From: JBBDMC01 sp963826055
GTDB taxonomy: Bacteria; Pseudomonadota; Alphaproteobacteria; Rhizobiales; Kaistiaceae
Direction of reading: 5' to 3'
DNA: 64,000 nucleotides
NCBI GenBank assembly: GCA_963826055.1
Contig: CAWGVO010000006.1
Location: 186,001 to 250,000 of the forward strand
Position numbers and translations under genes: made by a program. The notes under the pieces were generated by a model. The model saw nothing but the letters and a program-made list of their open reading frames with translations, had not been told where the DNA came from and searched no databases. Of this stretch, positions 37,614 through 47,004 are shown one piece after another (the stretch's first letter is position 1; every line of letters starts with the position of its first letter).

Positions 37614-39172
37614 GTGAAAACGAGATCAACCTTCATCGCGACGGGTTGCCTGGCTCTGGCATTTCTCGGTGCGCCGTGCGGTCCGGCAGCCGCATTGGAA
37701 TGCGAATCCTGGCACCTGCTCCCGGCATTCAGCGCGGTTCAGGAAAACGGCTTCTCGGTCACCTTCGAGTTGGGCAAGCTCGCCGGCGGCAAGGCTACCG
37801 GCTCCGCGCACTACTACGCAGGGGCGGATTTTGGCCGCGTCGACGGAAACTTCAGCGGTACCTTCGACGGTAACGTTCTCGATATCGTGGTCCTGTGGCC
37901 GAACAAGTCCATGGGGCGATATCGCGGCTACGTAGAGAGCGGTGGGAGCCTTCGAGGCTCCACCATCGACACCCAGGACCCTCACCACACGAACCAGGAA
38001 GTTCAGTGGAGGAGCGCGCAAACCTTCGAATGCTCGGCCCAGAACGCCCGACGCCGCGGTTCAGAACCACCCGGGAGCCGACGTTCTTGTCCAGAGCAGC
38101 AAGCCGCCGCGCGCCGCCGAGAACATCCCCCGCTCCGATATTCTCACCAAGCCCGACGTTGTTGCCGGGGCCGGGTCAGCCCTCCCCCGGCCGGGGGCAG
38201 GGGCGGCGGCAATCCTGATCGGGCCGGGCGCGTTCGCGGGTGACTGGGACACGGTGGCCGGTGGCACCCCTTATCGGATGCACATCGAGCTCAGCCTCGA
38301 CCAGAACGGCGACCAAAGGGTCGCCGGTACCTACTCCCCGCATCACGGGACGATCGCCGGCTACGTCCAGCGCGCGGAGAACGTCAACGGCCGCCAGGAG
38401 TTTCTGGTCTACTTCAAATGGACGGAGGACTCCGGCATTGGGGGAACGGGCGCGTTTCTCCTGGGTCCTGACGGCAATTCGTTCAGCGGAGAGTATTCGG
38501 TCGCCAGGGCAGGTGGCTCCACGTCGGGCAAGGGAACGCCCTGGACAGGCACCCGGGTAGGCAGCACCGCGAAACCGTCTCCCGCGCCACCGGCTGTCCC
38601 GCCGCCCCCGACGGCTACGCGTCGCTTGCCAGGGCGGCGGCATGGACGCCACAGCGGGCAACGATGGCTTCGTAAGAATATCGTTCACCTTCGCCGCGCA
38701 GGGCAGCGACGTCGTCCCCCCGCGCGCCGGCGAATGCGCCTGGCACGATCGCGGCTTCCGTTCCGGCGAGCCAACCATGCTGGTGTACGCGGCAAACGGC
38801 AAGGACGCGAATTCCCTGCTGCAGGCCGCAGGGAGTGGCGGCGCGTTCAAGGTCCATGCCTACAACAACAACCAAGGCGCCCTTGTTGTCACATCCGTCG
38901 ATGCCGTCAGCGTTGCCAGCGTCCCGCCGCCGCATTCGCCTTCCGGTGGGCCCACGACCTTTCCGCGGCCGCAGGGCGGAACGCCGGGCATTGCCATCGT
39001 CACCCGCGACCTGAACGTGCGCACGGGACCCGGAAACGGCAACAAGGTCATCGGAATACTTCCCGCAGGCACGCCCGTGCCGATCGCGGGCTGCGATGGG
39101 TCCTGGTGTCAGCTTGGGCTGCAGCCCGGACTCCAGATCGGCTGGGTGTCGAAACAGTATCTTCAGTTCTAA
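37614..39172 (+). CDS. large secreted W-rich/SH3 protein, multidomain (two frame changes)
   Basis: About 519 residues when reconstructed. From ATG 37614: signal peptide (ends near PAAA-L), then the island's W-rich domain CESWHLLPAFSAVQENGFSV...RSAQTFEC. The frame moves near 38045 and continues through the linker PGADVLVQSSKPPRAAENIP into a second beta-rich domain, FAGDWDTVAGGTPYRMHIEL...GTYSPHHGTIAG. It moves again near 38600-38640 into a third domain (GECAWHDRGFRSGEPTMLVY) and a C-terminal SH3, VTRDLNVRTGPGNGNKVIGI...GWVSKQYLQF. Each break fits one extra base. It is the longest and most elaborate member of the island. Confidence 0.65.
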
Positions 39173-39179
39173 GGGCAGG

Positions 39180-39356
39180 CCGGTGGCGTGCCCTGCCGTC
39201 CAGCTTCCTGATGGCGGGGATGGGCCCGGCCTCATCTCCGCTCCATTGCCGCAGGTTCTGGCGGCGCCACCCGCTCCGCTCGCAGCCGCCCCTTCGTTCG
39301 CCGGTACATGGAACAGCGTTACCGACAAGGGATACGCCGGCACCATCTGTTCTTGA
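39180..39356 (+). pseudogene. truncated remnant of an island paralogue
   Basis: A short frame reads LAAAPSFAGTWNSVTDKGYA and stops at TGA 39354-39356. FAGTWNSV resembles FAGDWDTV at the start of the second domain of the preceding gene. It has no start or signal peptide and is best read as a broken duplicate at the island's edge. Confidence 0.4.
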
Positions 39357-39481
39357 GTGACAAACGGACTTTCACCACCGGCTCGGCGACTTCCGGATCT
39401 GACCGATGCCGTTGAAAAAGGGCTCGTGCTGATCGGTGAACCGTGATTCCGTTGCTGCGAATCGGCAAAGGGAGCGATGCC

Positions 39482-39595
39482 ATGATGGGTCAGCAGACGG
39501 GCGATCAAAGCCAGCTGTTTTACCTCTTCAATCTGGAGCAGCGCATTCCGGCGCGTCATCTCCTGCGCCGCATCAATCCGCAGGCGGACCGTTGC
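39482..39595 (+). mobile_element. N-terminal fragment of an IS1182-like transposase
   Basis: ATG 39482 begins MMGQQTGDQSQLFYLFNLEQ, then RIPARHLLRRINPQAD, the characteristic N-terminus of IS1182-family transposases. Only about 35 residues of similarity remain before the frame diverges and stops, so this is a remnant. It marks the boundary between the secreted-protein island and the catabolic genes. Confidence 0.6.
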
Positions 39596-39986
39596 CGCCG
39601 ACTAGTACGTTGATGCTCGTGCCGCTGGTTTTTACGATCTGGCGTTGAAAGCCGGGAAAGAAATCCATGGTGCGCCCGAATGAATCTTCGTGTTCGCCAG
39701 CATAGTGCCAGGAGCGCCGTGTGTCTGCTGCGCGCAAGCCGTGATGTTCGCTGCGACGCACACAACAAGCCGGCGTTGGGACTTCTCGACGAGTTCGATC
39801 AGGTATGCCGGTGAGATCGGTTTGCAAAAACGCCGGGCATCGGGATAATTGTTCGAGAATATTCTGCCAGCCACGGCATGAAGTTGCCGGCTTGTGCTTC
39901 TTGCGGTCGGGCTTCGAAAACCGAGCGTTTGAACTATGGCCAATTCTCGGGAAGGCGGCCTGGTCTTCCTAAACGGACGGTGGGAC
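39596..39986. other. gene-free stretch after the IS remnant
   Basis: A minus-strand open frame over 39632-39988 reads SPAYLIELVEKSQRRLVVCV and HGAPGTMLANTKIHSGAPWI. It looks protein-like, but it overlaps the start of the next gene and matches no family I know, so it may be a decayed gene. Confidence 0.3.
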
Positions 39987-41285
39987 ATGCCTCAACCGCG
40001 CGTAATGATTGCTGGCGGCGGCATCGGTGGTCTGATGACCGCTCTGACGCTCAACCAGATCGGCGTGCCCTGTGTGGTTTTCGAAGCCGTGAAGGAGATG
40101 CGCCCGCTAGGTGTAGGAATCAACCTGCAACCCAACGCGGTACGCGAACTGTACGACCTTGGGATAGGTGCTGAGGACCTGGACGAGGTTGGGCTGCCGG
40201 CGCGCGAATGGGCGCTCGTCGGGCTCAATGGCAACGACATTTACTCGGAGCCGCGAGGGCTGCTCGCCGGCTACAAGTGGCCGCAATATGCCGTGCATCG
40301 CGGGCAGCTGCAGATGTTGCTTCTCGACAAGGTGCGCGAGCGCCTCGGACCTGACGCGGTGCGTTTAGGCAGCCGGGTCACCGGATACCAGAATGACGAA
40401 AACGGAGCCGTTACCGTGTTCGTCGAGGATGCCAACGGCACACGCTCGCGCCAGACGGCAGCGATACTGATCGGTGCCGATGGCCTTCATTCGGTGGTGC
40501 GCGCGAAGATGCACCCCGACCAGCCTCCGATACACTGGGGCGGGGCGATCATGTGGCGCGGGGCGACTCGAGCCAAACCGATCCGGACCGGCGCGTCTTT
40601 CGTGGGCCTCGGGACGCACCGTCATCGGTTCGTTTTCTACCCGATCTCGCACCCCGACCAGCAGACCGGTCTGGCTACCATCAACTGGATCGCCGAGGTT
40701 ACGTTCGACAACTCAAGCGGATGGCAGAAGGGCGACTGGAACAAACGCGTCGACCTTGAAGAATTCATCCATCACTTCGACGACTGGACGTATCAATGGC
40801 TCGACGTGCCTGAACTGATACGCGGCGCCAAGGATATCTGGGAATACCCGATGATCGATCGTGATCCGATTCCGACCTGGCGCGATGGGCGCGTCGCTCT
40901 CTTGGGGGACGCCGCCCATGTGATGTATCCGACCGGTTCGAACGGCGCGAGCCAGGCGATCGTGGATGCCCGTGTTTTGGGCGCCTGCCTAGTGAAGCAC
41001 GGCGTGACCGCAGCAGCCCTCGAGGCTTATGACGAGAGGCTCTGTGATTCCGTGTCGAAAGTCATTCTGCGGAACCGCGGGGCTGGACCGTTTGGGATAC
41101 TCAATCTCGTTGATGAACGCTGTGGTGGGGAATTCGACAATATCGACGATGTGATCTCACGCCGTGAACGCGACGAGTTCATGGCGGCCTACAAGGCCGC
41201 TGCCGGGTTTGCGATCGACAGTCTGAACAATGCTCCTCCCACAATCGAGGTCGGGAAACGGGCAGCAATGTCAGTTCAGGCCTGA
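39987..41285 (+). CDS. FAD-dependent aromatic-ring monooxygenase (group A flavoprotein)
   Basis: 432 residues from ATG 39987. Rossmann FAD motif RVMIAGGGIGGLMTALTL at the N-terminus; ILIGADGLHSVVRAKM carries the DG motif; GDAAHVMYPTGSNGASQAIV is the second FAD-ribityl motif. The layout matches 3-hydroxybenzoate hydroxylase/PhzS-type single-component hydroxylases that use NAD(P)H. An upstream ATG at 39936 is in frame but makes an odd N-terminus. The substrate is unknown; the location next to CoA-transferase, dehydratase-like and P450 genes suggests a role in degrading an aromatic or alicyclic compound. Confidence 0.85.
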   Translation: MPQPRVMIAGGGIGGLMTALTLNQIGVPCVVFEAVKEMRPLGVGINLQPNAVRELYDLGIGAEDLDEVGLPAREWALVGLNGNDIYSEPRGLLAGYKWPQYAVHRGQLQMLLLDKVRERLGPDAVRLGSRVTGYQNDENGAVTVFVEDANGTRSRQTAAILIGADGLHSVVRAKMHPDQPPIHWGGAIMWRGATRAKPIRTGASFVGLGTHRHRFVFYPISHPDQQTGLATINWIAEVTFDNSSGWQKGDWNKRVDLEEFIHHFDDWTYQWLDVPELIRGAKDIWEYPMIDRDPIPTWRDGRVALLGDAAHVMYPTGSNGASQAIVDARVLGACLVKHGVTAAALEAYDERLCDSVSKVILRNRGAGPFGILNLVDERCGGEFDNIDDVISRRERDEFMAAYKAAAGFAIDSLNNAPPTIEVGKRAAMSVQA

Positions 41286-41353
41286 TCGCGACGATCGGTG
41301 ATCGTAGCCCGACGTGGGGGCGATTCCAGGATGGGAACGCGGTCGCCTCGCCG

Positions 41354-42559
41354 CTAAGCTTCCACGCCCGGCGCGATCTGGGGCTTGATGCGCGCGATTT
41401 CATCGCTGGTGTAGCCGAGGTCGCTCAGGATGTCGTCGGCGTGTTCGCCGAGTTGCGGGGCGGCGATTGTCGAGGGTGTTGCATCGGCTGTGGATCGATA
41501 CCCCTTGCCTACGACGCGGCTGCTTTGGCCGTTCGGCAAAGCCGTGGTCAACAACAGACCGCGCTCGGCGACGTGTGGCTCGTCGATAACTTCGTCCAGG
41601 CTTCGGACACGACCGGCAGGGACCTGAGCCTGAACCAGTTTGCGCTCCAGCTCGAATGCCGACTGTTCGGCGAAGATGCCCGTGAGAATCTCGTGCAACG
41701 CATCGTTGTTCTGAATGCGGGCCGCATCGGTCGCGAAGCGTTCATCTGCCAGAAGGTGTCCGGCGCCCAGAACCTCGAATAGGCGGACGACCTGGTGCTG
41801 GTGGTTGGCGCCGATGGCGAGATAGCCATCGCGGGTCTTGTATGTGTCCGATGTCGATACGAGCCGAAAGCCGCGGTTACCGGTCCGCTTCGGTGGTTCT
41901 CCGGTAAGCGCGGTGCCGGCGACGACTTGTGCCAGCATGACCATCGTCGCGTCCATCATGCTCACGTCGATGGCCTGCCCGTCGCCGTCGCTGCCGCGCT
42001 GCAGCAGCGCCGCAAGGATCGCGTAAGCGGCCAGGAACCCCGCAAAGGTATCGGACAGCGGAAAGCCTACCTTCAGCGGCCCGCTCCCTGGTTCGCCGTT
42101 GGTCATCATGGCACCGGAGACCGCCTGGACGACGTGATCATATGCCGGCCAGTCACGCATGGCGCCCTTCTGACCGAAGCCGGTGATCGAGCAATAGATG
42201 ATCCGCGGATTGATTCCTTTGACCGTTTCCCAATCGATGCCGAGTTTCTCCGGTACACCCGGACGAAAATTCTCCACCATCACGTCCGATCGCAGGATCA
42301 GGCGCCTGAGCATCTCTGCGGCCGCTGGCGCTTTCAAGTCGACCACGATCGAGCGCTTGCCGCTGTTGGCCGCGATGAACGGCGCGCTCATTCCAGGCAG
42401 GCCGGGATGCAGGGAGTAGTGACGGAAATCGTCGCCGCCGCGCGGTCTTTCGACCTTGATCACATCGGCGCCAAGCAAAGCCAAGTGATAGGTGCAGAAG
42501 GGGCCGGCAAGAGCATGGGTGAGATCGAGCACCCTGATACCGTCGAGAGGCCGTTTCAT
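41354..42559 (-). CDS. family III (CaiB/BaiF) CoA-transferase
   Basis: 401 residues. Family III hallmarks: IRVLDLTHALAGPFCTYHLA and GADVIKVERPRGGDD near the N-terminus; RSDVMVENFRPGVPEKLGID; the catalytic aspartate region near AIDVSMMDATMVML; and YDHVVQAVSGAMMTNGEPGS. It would move CoA between carboxylic acids. It follows the dehydratase-like gene (16-base gap, same strand), so the two likely act in sequence on one CoA thioester. Confidence 0.88.
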   Translation of the reverse strand: MKRPLDGIRVLDLTHALAGPFCTYHLALLGADVIKVERPRGGDDFRHYSLHPGLPGMSAPFIAANSGKRSIVVDLKAPAAAEMLRRLILRSDVMVENFRPGVPEKLGIDWETVKGINPRIIYCSITGFGQKGAMRDWPAYDHVVQAVSGAMMTNGEPGSGPLKVGFPLSDTFAGFLAAYAILAALLQRGSDGDGQAIDVSMMDATMVMLAQVVAGTALTGEPPKRTGNRGFRLVSTSDTYKTRDGYLAIGANHQHQVVRLFEVLGAGHLLADERFATDAARIQNNDALHEILTGIFAEQSAFELERKLVQAQVPAGRVRSLDEVIDEPHVAERGLLLTTALPNGQSSRVVGKGYRSTADATPSTIAAPQLGEHADDILSDLGYTSDEIARIKPQIAPGVEA

Positions 42560-42575
42560 CGCAACCCCATGCGTC

Positions 42576-45131
42576 TCAGTTCACAACGACCCGGGCGCCG
42601 TGCGACGCACCAATCCGATTTTCGATGAAGTCGGACACCAGGTGCTTCATTTTTTCGTCGTCCCACAGGCGGGCGTCCACCATGCTCGCCTCGAGGCAAA
42701 GCACGGGCAGGCCGGCCTCCTCCAGCGCAAGGGTCGCCAACTTGGTCCCGTAGGCCGACAGCCGGTCGCCAATGGGAACCAGCATCACCGCTCCGTCGGC
42801 GCCAAAGTCGCGGGCCTGCTGCAGGATCCACCCGGCCATCCAGGGAGGCAGGTGCAACTGCTCGTTCATGCTGATGTGCCGCGCGGCCAGTGCCCTGAGG
42901 GGATCGTGGCGGAAATACTTGCGGTATCCGTCCGAAAAGAAGTTCGTGTACATCGACCAAACGAAAACCGCGCCGAGGGTTTCCTCGAACGCTCGGTAGA
43001 ACGCAGTGTTGAACCAAAGTCCGTTGTTGAGCCAAAGGAGCCGCACACGCTCGTTCGGACAGGCCGCGCCAGCGGCTTCAATGCGGGCCTTCACGTCGTC
43101 ACGGTACCGGCGCGCGTGATCGACCGACCACTTCGACCCCCGGTGCCACGTGCAGGCCATTACGTTCGTGAGCTGCTCGGTCAGGGGAACCGGGCACGGC
43201 CTTGCCGCCGCGATAAGGTCGCGCGCCTCCGCGATCAATTTGCCGGCCGCGTTGACAGCATCCATCTGGCGCGCCAGTTCGTCGAAGTCGAATTTGGTTT
43301 CGGTCAGCGTTTCCGCCCGGTCGATCAATTCCCGTAGTTGCTCCACCTGAAAATCGAGGCGGTGCGTTTCGTAGAGGTCTTCCCAGTCGTGCTGACTGTG
43401 GTTGAACCAATCCGGAATCAGCCGCGTTTGCGAGGGGCTGTCGAGGGCCGCAACCGGTGCGTCGAAGGCAGCGCCCCATTGCTCGAAAATCCGCTGCGTG
43501 TAGTCACCGCGCAGGCGGTCTACGAGCAGCGCCGGGCGCGGCAGCCCGCCATAGGGAGCGACGCCGGATTCGGCGTCGAGGGTGGCGATGAACGGCAGGC
43601 TATCGTATCGCGGCAGCCCCGGGGGGAAGCCGAGCGAATCCATGTAGTCGAAATAGTGAGGAGACAACCGCTTGGCCGCAATCACCGACGAGTACCAAGC
43701 GTTGGAGACGACCGGTATCCCGAGCACATGGAATATCTCGTGGGGCGATACCGCGGTCGCGATCACGTACGGATCGGCTCGCTCGATGACGCGGGTCCGG
43801 AAGTCTTCGAACCATTCGCGCTGCTGCTGTCGCGCCAATGCGGTCGCCGCCAGCGTATCCGCGCGGCGGCCGCCCCTCTCAGCGGCGATGGTGCTGCTTG
43901 GTCCGGCCTTGCCACGCGAGCTTCCGTCCGCCGACGTCGGGGCAACCGGGGCACGGGTTCGGCCGTGCCTGCCCTCAATCGCATCGAGTAGTCCTGCGAT
44001 TGCCTGCCGCTGAGCCGCGACATCGGGCTCGAAGTAGGATTGTTCGGACAGAAGAACCGACGGCACGCCGATTTCGTCGAGCAGTCGTTTCTGGTTGGGG
44101 TAGTCCCACCCGAAGGTGTCATCGAATTCCTCGAGGAAGAACACCACGCCGTCGACGCCGAGTGCCTTGACCTTGGCCATGAACGCGGCGTCGAGCGCCT
44201 TCTGCGGGTACGAGCGTGCGCTTGTGGCGCGATCGCGATAGGTGCGGGCAAGCGCGGCGATCGGATCGCCGGCCTCCGGAACCCGCAACTCGAACAGGCG
44301 ATCTCCCCAGCTGTGGTCGTCGAAGACGACCTGGCCCCCGCAGTCATCAACGATCGCATGAAAGTGATCGCAGTCGAGCGGCGCGCCCTTGACGGCGAGA
44401 CGCGGCCGGGAAGCCAGCGGCGGCAGCGTACCGTCCAACAGCGCCTGAACGTCAGCGGAGTGGCGGTCCCGATCCACGAACTCCGCTGCGCCGACGATGT
44501 GCAACATGTCGAGGCCGGAAAGTGTCGGCCGCTCGGCAATGCGCTGCTCATTGACCCTGGCAAGCAGGCGCCGGTTGCGGTCCACTGTGCGAATTCCGTC
44601 CCTGAGGGCGTGGTCGCTTATCGGATGCCCGCGAAGCGTCTCGAGTCTCTCGCGGAATCCTTGTACGCGGTCGCGGTCATACTGCCCGCTCAATTCTCCC
44701 GGCGTCTGCAGAATGTCGAAAAGATGGACCTCAGGCATCGCGCGGTGCGGCTCCCGACGGCGCATTTCAAGGAGGAAGTAGTAAAGCTGGAGGAACCCTT
44801 CCTCACTCCGTGGAACAACAAGCAAGTCGAGGAAATCGAGTGCGCCGCGGAGCGCCTGGTCATAGATCGAGCGGATTCGGCCAGGGAAGAAGCGCTCCAT
44901 CGTGCGGTCGGCGAGCAACAATCCGTCACCGGGGAAGCCGGAAATCCGGACAGGCGTCATATCCGCCGCCACGATGATCTCGACCGGTACCGTGTTTGAC
45001 AGGTAGCCGACGACAATCCGGCCGCTGGTCTTCGCCGCCATGGCCGCGGCTTGGCGGTCGCGATATGCGGCGCGCAGCCGTGCGAGAGCCGCATCGCCAA
45101 GGTTGCGCTCGGCCATGCCGTGGCGGGTCAT
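42576..45131 (-). CDS. two-domain 2-hydroxyacyl-CoA dehydratase-like protein lacking obvious cluster cysteines
   Basis: 851 residues: two HgdB/BcrB-like domains in tandem (about 35-395 and 440-845) joined by a low-complexity linker. Family segments include VEIIVAADMTPVRISGFPGD, ALRGALDFLDLLVVPRSEEG and, in the second domain, DGAVMLVPIGDRLSAYGTKL plus LPVLCLEASMV. Classical members hold a [4Fe-4S] cluster through cysteines near a TCD motif; here that position reads PRSEEG, and the second domain also lacks it. No activator ATPase (HgdC) is adjacent. It may be a redox-inactive or differently liganded variant. Divergent from the GntR gene. Confidence 0.7.
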   Translation of the reverse strand: MTRHGMAERNLGDAALARLRAAYRDRQAAAMAAKTSGRIVVGYLSNTVPVEIIVAADMTPVRISGFPGDGLLLADRTMERFFPGRIRSIYDQALRGALDFLDLLVVPRSEEGFLQLYYFLLEMRRREPHRAMPEVHLFDILQTPGELSGQYDRDRVQGFRERLETLRGHPISDHALRDGIRTVDRNRRLLARVNEQRIAERPTLSGLDMLHIVGAAEFVDRDRHSADVQALLDGTLPPLASRPRLAVKGAPLDCDHFHAIVDDCGGQVVFDDHSWGDRLFELRVPEAGDPIAALARTYRDRATSARSYPQKALDAAFMAKVKALGVDGVVFFLEEFDDTFGWDYPNQKRLLDEIGVPSVLLSEQSYFEPDVAAQRQAIAGLLDAIEGRHGRTRAPVAPTSADGSSRGKAGPSSTIAAERGGRRADTLAATALARQQQREWFEDFRTRVIERADPYVIATAVSPHEIFHVLGIPVVSNAWYSSVIAAKRLSPHYFDYMDSLGFPPGLPRYDSLPFIATLDAESGVAPYGGLPRPALLVDRLRGDYTQRIFEQWGAAFDAPVAALDSPSQTRLIPDWFNHSQHDWEDLYETHRLDFQVEQLRELIDRAETLTETKFDFDELARQMDAVNAAGKLIAEARDLIAAARPCPVPLTEQLTNVMACTWHRGSKWSVDHARRYRDDVKARIEAAGAACPNERVRLLWLNNGLWFNTAFYRAFEETLGAVFVWSMYTNFFSDGYRKYFRHDPLRALAARHISMNEQLHLPPWMAGWILQQARDFGADGAVMLVPIGDRLSAYGTKLATLALEEAGLPVLCLEASMVDARLWDDEKMKHLVSDFIENRIGASHGARVVVN

Positions 45132-45221
45132 GCCGCCCTTGATGTCGTTGACAATTTCATTGACGAATTTGTTCGCGCGATGTTAGCTGGCTGTCAAGTG
45201 CACCGGCGCGCGAAGGACTGA
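45132..45221. promoter_or_regulatory. divergent promoter region, dehydratase-like gene and GntR gene
   Basis: 90 bases holding TTGACAATTT and TTGACGAATTT in tandem (from 45148 and 45160), possible -35 hexamers for the GntR gene or operator half-sites. No clear -10. Confidence 0.35.
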
Positions 45222-45879
45222 ATGGAAACCGTCGAGGTCGTTACCTCTCAAGCGGTCACCCGTTGGCTGAAGGATCGCATCCGTCGGGGGCTTCTGGTTC
45301 CGGGCCAGCGGCTAGTCGAAGCCGATCTGGTCCGTGAGACCGGAGCGAGCCGGGGAAGGGTCCGCGAGGCGCTGTTGCGTCTGGCCGCGGAGGGACTCGT
45401 GGAGATCGAGGAGTTCCGCGGTGCGTCGGTGAAGCGGCTGACGAGGGGTGAAGTCAGCAGGATTTACACGATGCGCGAGGTGCTCGAGGGGCTGGCCGCC
45501 CGAACTCGTCGCGGAGAATTCGGATCCGGCAGTGCTGGCGCGGATCGCGCAGGTGCAAGGGCAGCTCGACGTCGCCGAAGTGGAACGCAGCGCCGATCTC
45601 TATGCCCGCGCAAACGAGCTCTGGCATCAGGAGATCATCCGGGGGTCGGGAAACGATCTGCTGGTGGCTTCGCTGGAGCGCCTGCGCATTCCGATCTTCC
45701 GCATTCAGTTGCAGGCATTCCACGTGGCTGACACGATCAAGCGTGCCAACGCGGATCATCGGTTGATAGGAGATCTCGTCAGCCGCAGCCGTGCGGTCGA
45801 AGCCGAAGTGGAGATGCGGCGGCATATTCGGGACGGCCTTAAGGCAATCGAGGCGATGGAAGACGAACTCTTCGCATGA
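45222..45879 (+). CDS. GntR-family (FCD) transcriptional regulator (one frame change)
   Basis: About 218 residues. The winged helix at the N-terminus reads RLVEADLVRETGASRGRVRE and LAAEGLVEIEEFRGASVKRL. Near 45500 the frame moves one base; the correct continuation is ELVAENSDPAVLARIAQVQG through the FCD ligand domain to 45879, with the metal-site-like residues in ELWHQEII and EVEMRRHIRDGLKAI. FCD regulators usually respond to small carboxylic acids. It is upstream of the TRAP transporter and P450 genes and divergent from the CoA-thioester genes. Confidence 0.82.
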
Positions 45880-45954
45880 CGCTGTCGCCATGGCGTCAAA
45901 GGAAATACAGGACGACTGAGGCCGGTCGATCGTTGCCATCAAGGGAGGAATGAC

Positions 45955-46974
45955 ATGTACGCTCGTTTAGTCGCCGCCGCCGTGCTTGCGGTCGGGAGCC
46001 TTGGCCTGGCTTCGATGGCCAGCGCATTGGAGCTTCGACTTTCAGTCGAGACGCCGCCCTCCCACGTCAGGAACCAGTCCGCCCAGCGTTGGGCGGACGA
46101 GGTCGCGAAGCTCACCAACGGCGACGTTACGATCACTGTCTTCCCGAGCGCGCAGCTCTACGACTCCGCTGGCGCGGTCAAGGCTTTGGCGTCGGGAGCC
46201 CTCGACCTGAGCATCCAGTCGAGCAACACCATGGGCCAGTTCGAGCCGAACCTCACGATCGCCGGCCTGCCGATGTTCTTCGGCGCGACGCGGGAGCAGC
46301 TGCGAGCCATCCTGGATGGACCACTCGGCGACGAACTCTATGAGATGGTGCATTCGAAGTTGCAGATCAGGGTGGTCGGTCCGCATTTTGAGTTTGCGCC
46401 TAACGAGACCGCCTATACGACCAAGAAGAAGATCACCAGCTATGCCGATCTGGAGGGCGTCAAGCTGGCGACGCCACCGAGCCCGACTATTGTCGCGATC
46501 CTGCGCACGATCGGCGCCAACGCGGTCGCAACCCCGCGCAATGAGATCGAGCTGCAGCTCACTCAGGGCACTATCGACGGGCTCGGCCTTGTGACCGATC
46601 TGACGATTTCCGGCGGCAAGCTCTGGGACGCCGGGATCAAATATGGCTGGCACGACGACGCGGGCTGGGGTTTCTACATCCCTCTGGTCAGCCAGGCGAC
46701 CTGGGACAAACTGACTGCGGACCAGCAAAAGGCCCTTACCGATGCGTGGAAGACAGCCTCGGATTGGGCCCGTGAGCAGACCAAGGCCGACCTTGATGCT
46801 GCCATCGATGTTAACAAGAGCCATGGGATCGAGTTCTCGTTCCCCAGCGCGGAGGATCTCGCGGCGACCCGTGAGAAGCTGCTCGCGGCGCAGGGCGAAA
46901 TCGTCGGTTCGACGCGGATGGACGCGGACTTTGTCGGCAAGGTCCAGGCTCGCCTCAAGGAGCTCCAGAAGTAA
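45955..46974 (+). CDS. dctP: TRAP transporter substrate-binding protein DctP
   Basis: 339 residues with a signal peptide to about residue 24 (ASA-L). DctP-family features: the EVAKLTNGDVTITVFPSAQL region, LPMFFGATREQLRAILDGPL, and a conserved arginine/asparagine patch near NAVATPRNEIELQLTQGTID that normally binds the ligand carboxylate. AGGGAGGAATGAC lies just before the ATG. It delivers a carboxylic acid to the dctQ-dctM membrane pair encoded next. Confidence 0.9.
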   Translation: MYARLVAAAVLAVGSLGLASMASALELRLSVETPPSHVRNQSAQRWADEVAKLTNGDVTITVFPSAQLYDSAGAVKALASGALDLSIQSSNTMGQFEPNLTIAGLPMFFGATREQLRAILDGPLGDELYEMVHSKLQIRVVGPHFEFAPNETAYTTKKKITSYADLEGVKLATPPSPTIVAILRTIGANAVATPRNEIELQLTQGTIDGLGLVTDLTISGGKLWDAGIKYGWHDDAGWGFYIPLVSQATWDKLTADQQKALTDAWKTASDWAREQTKADLDAAIDVNKSHGIEFSFPSAEDLAATREKLLAAQGEIVGSTRMDADFVGKVQARLKELQK

Positions 46975-47004
46975 TCGGCGGACGCAGCGAGCAGAGTCGG
47001 CCCC

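Noticed and set aside
39632..39988. 118-codon minus-strand frame after the IS remnant
   Set aside because: Protein-like in part, but it overlaps the start of the FAD monooxygenase and matches no known family; left as possible decayed sequence.
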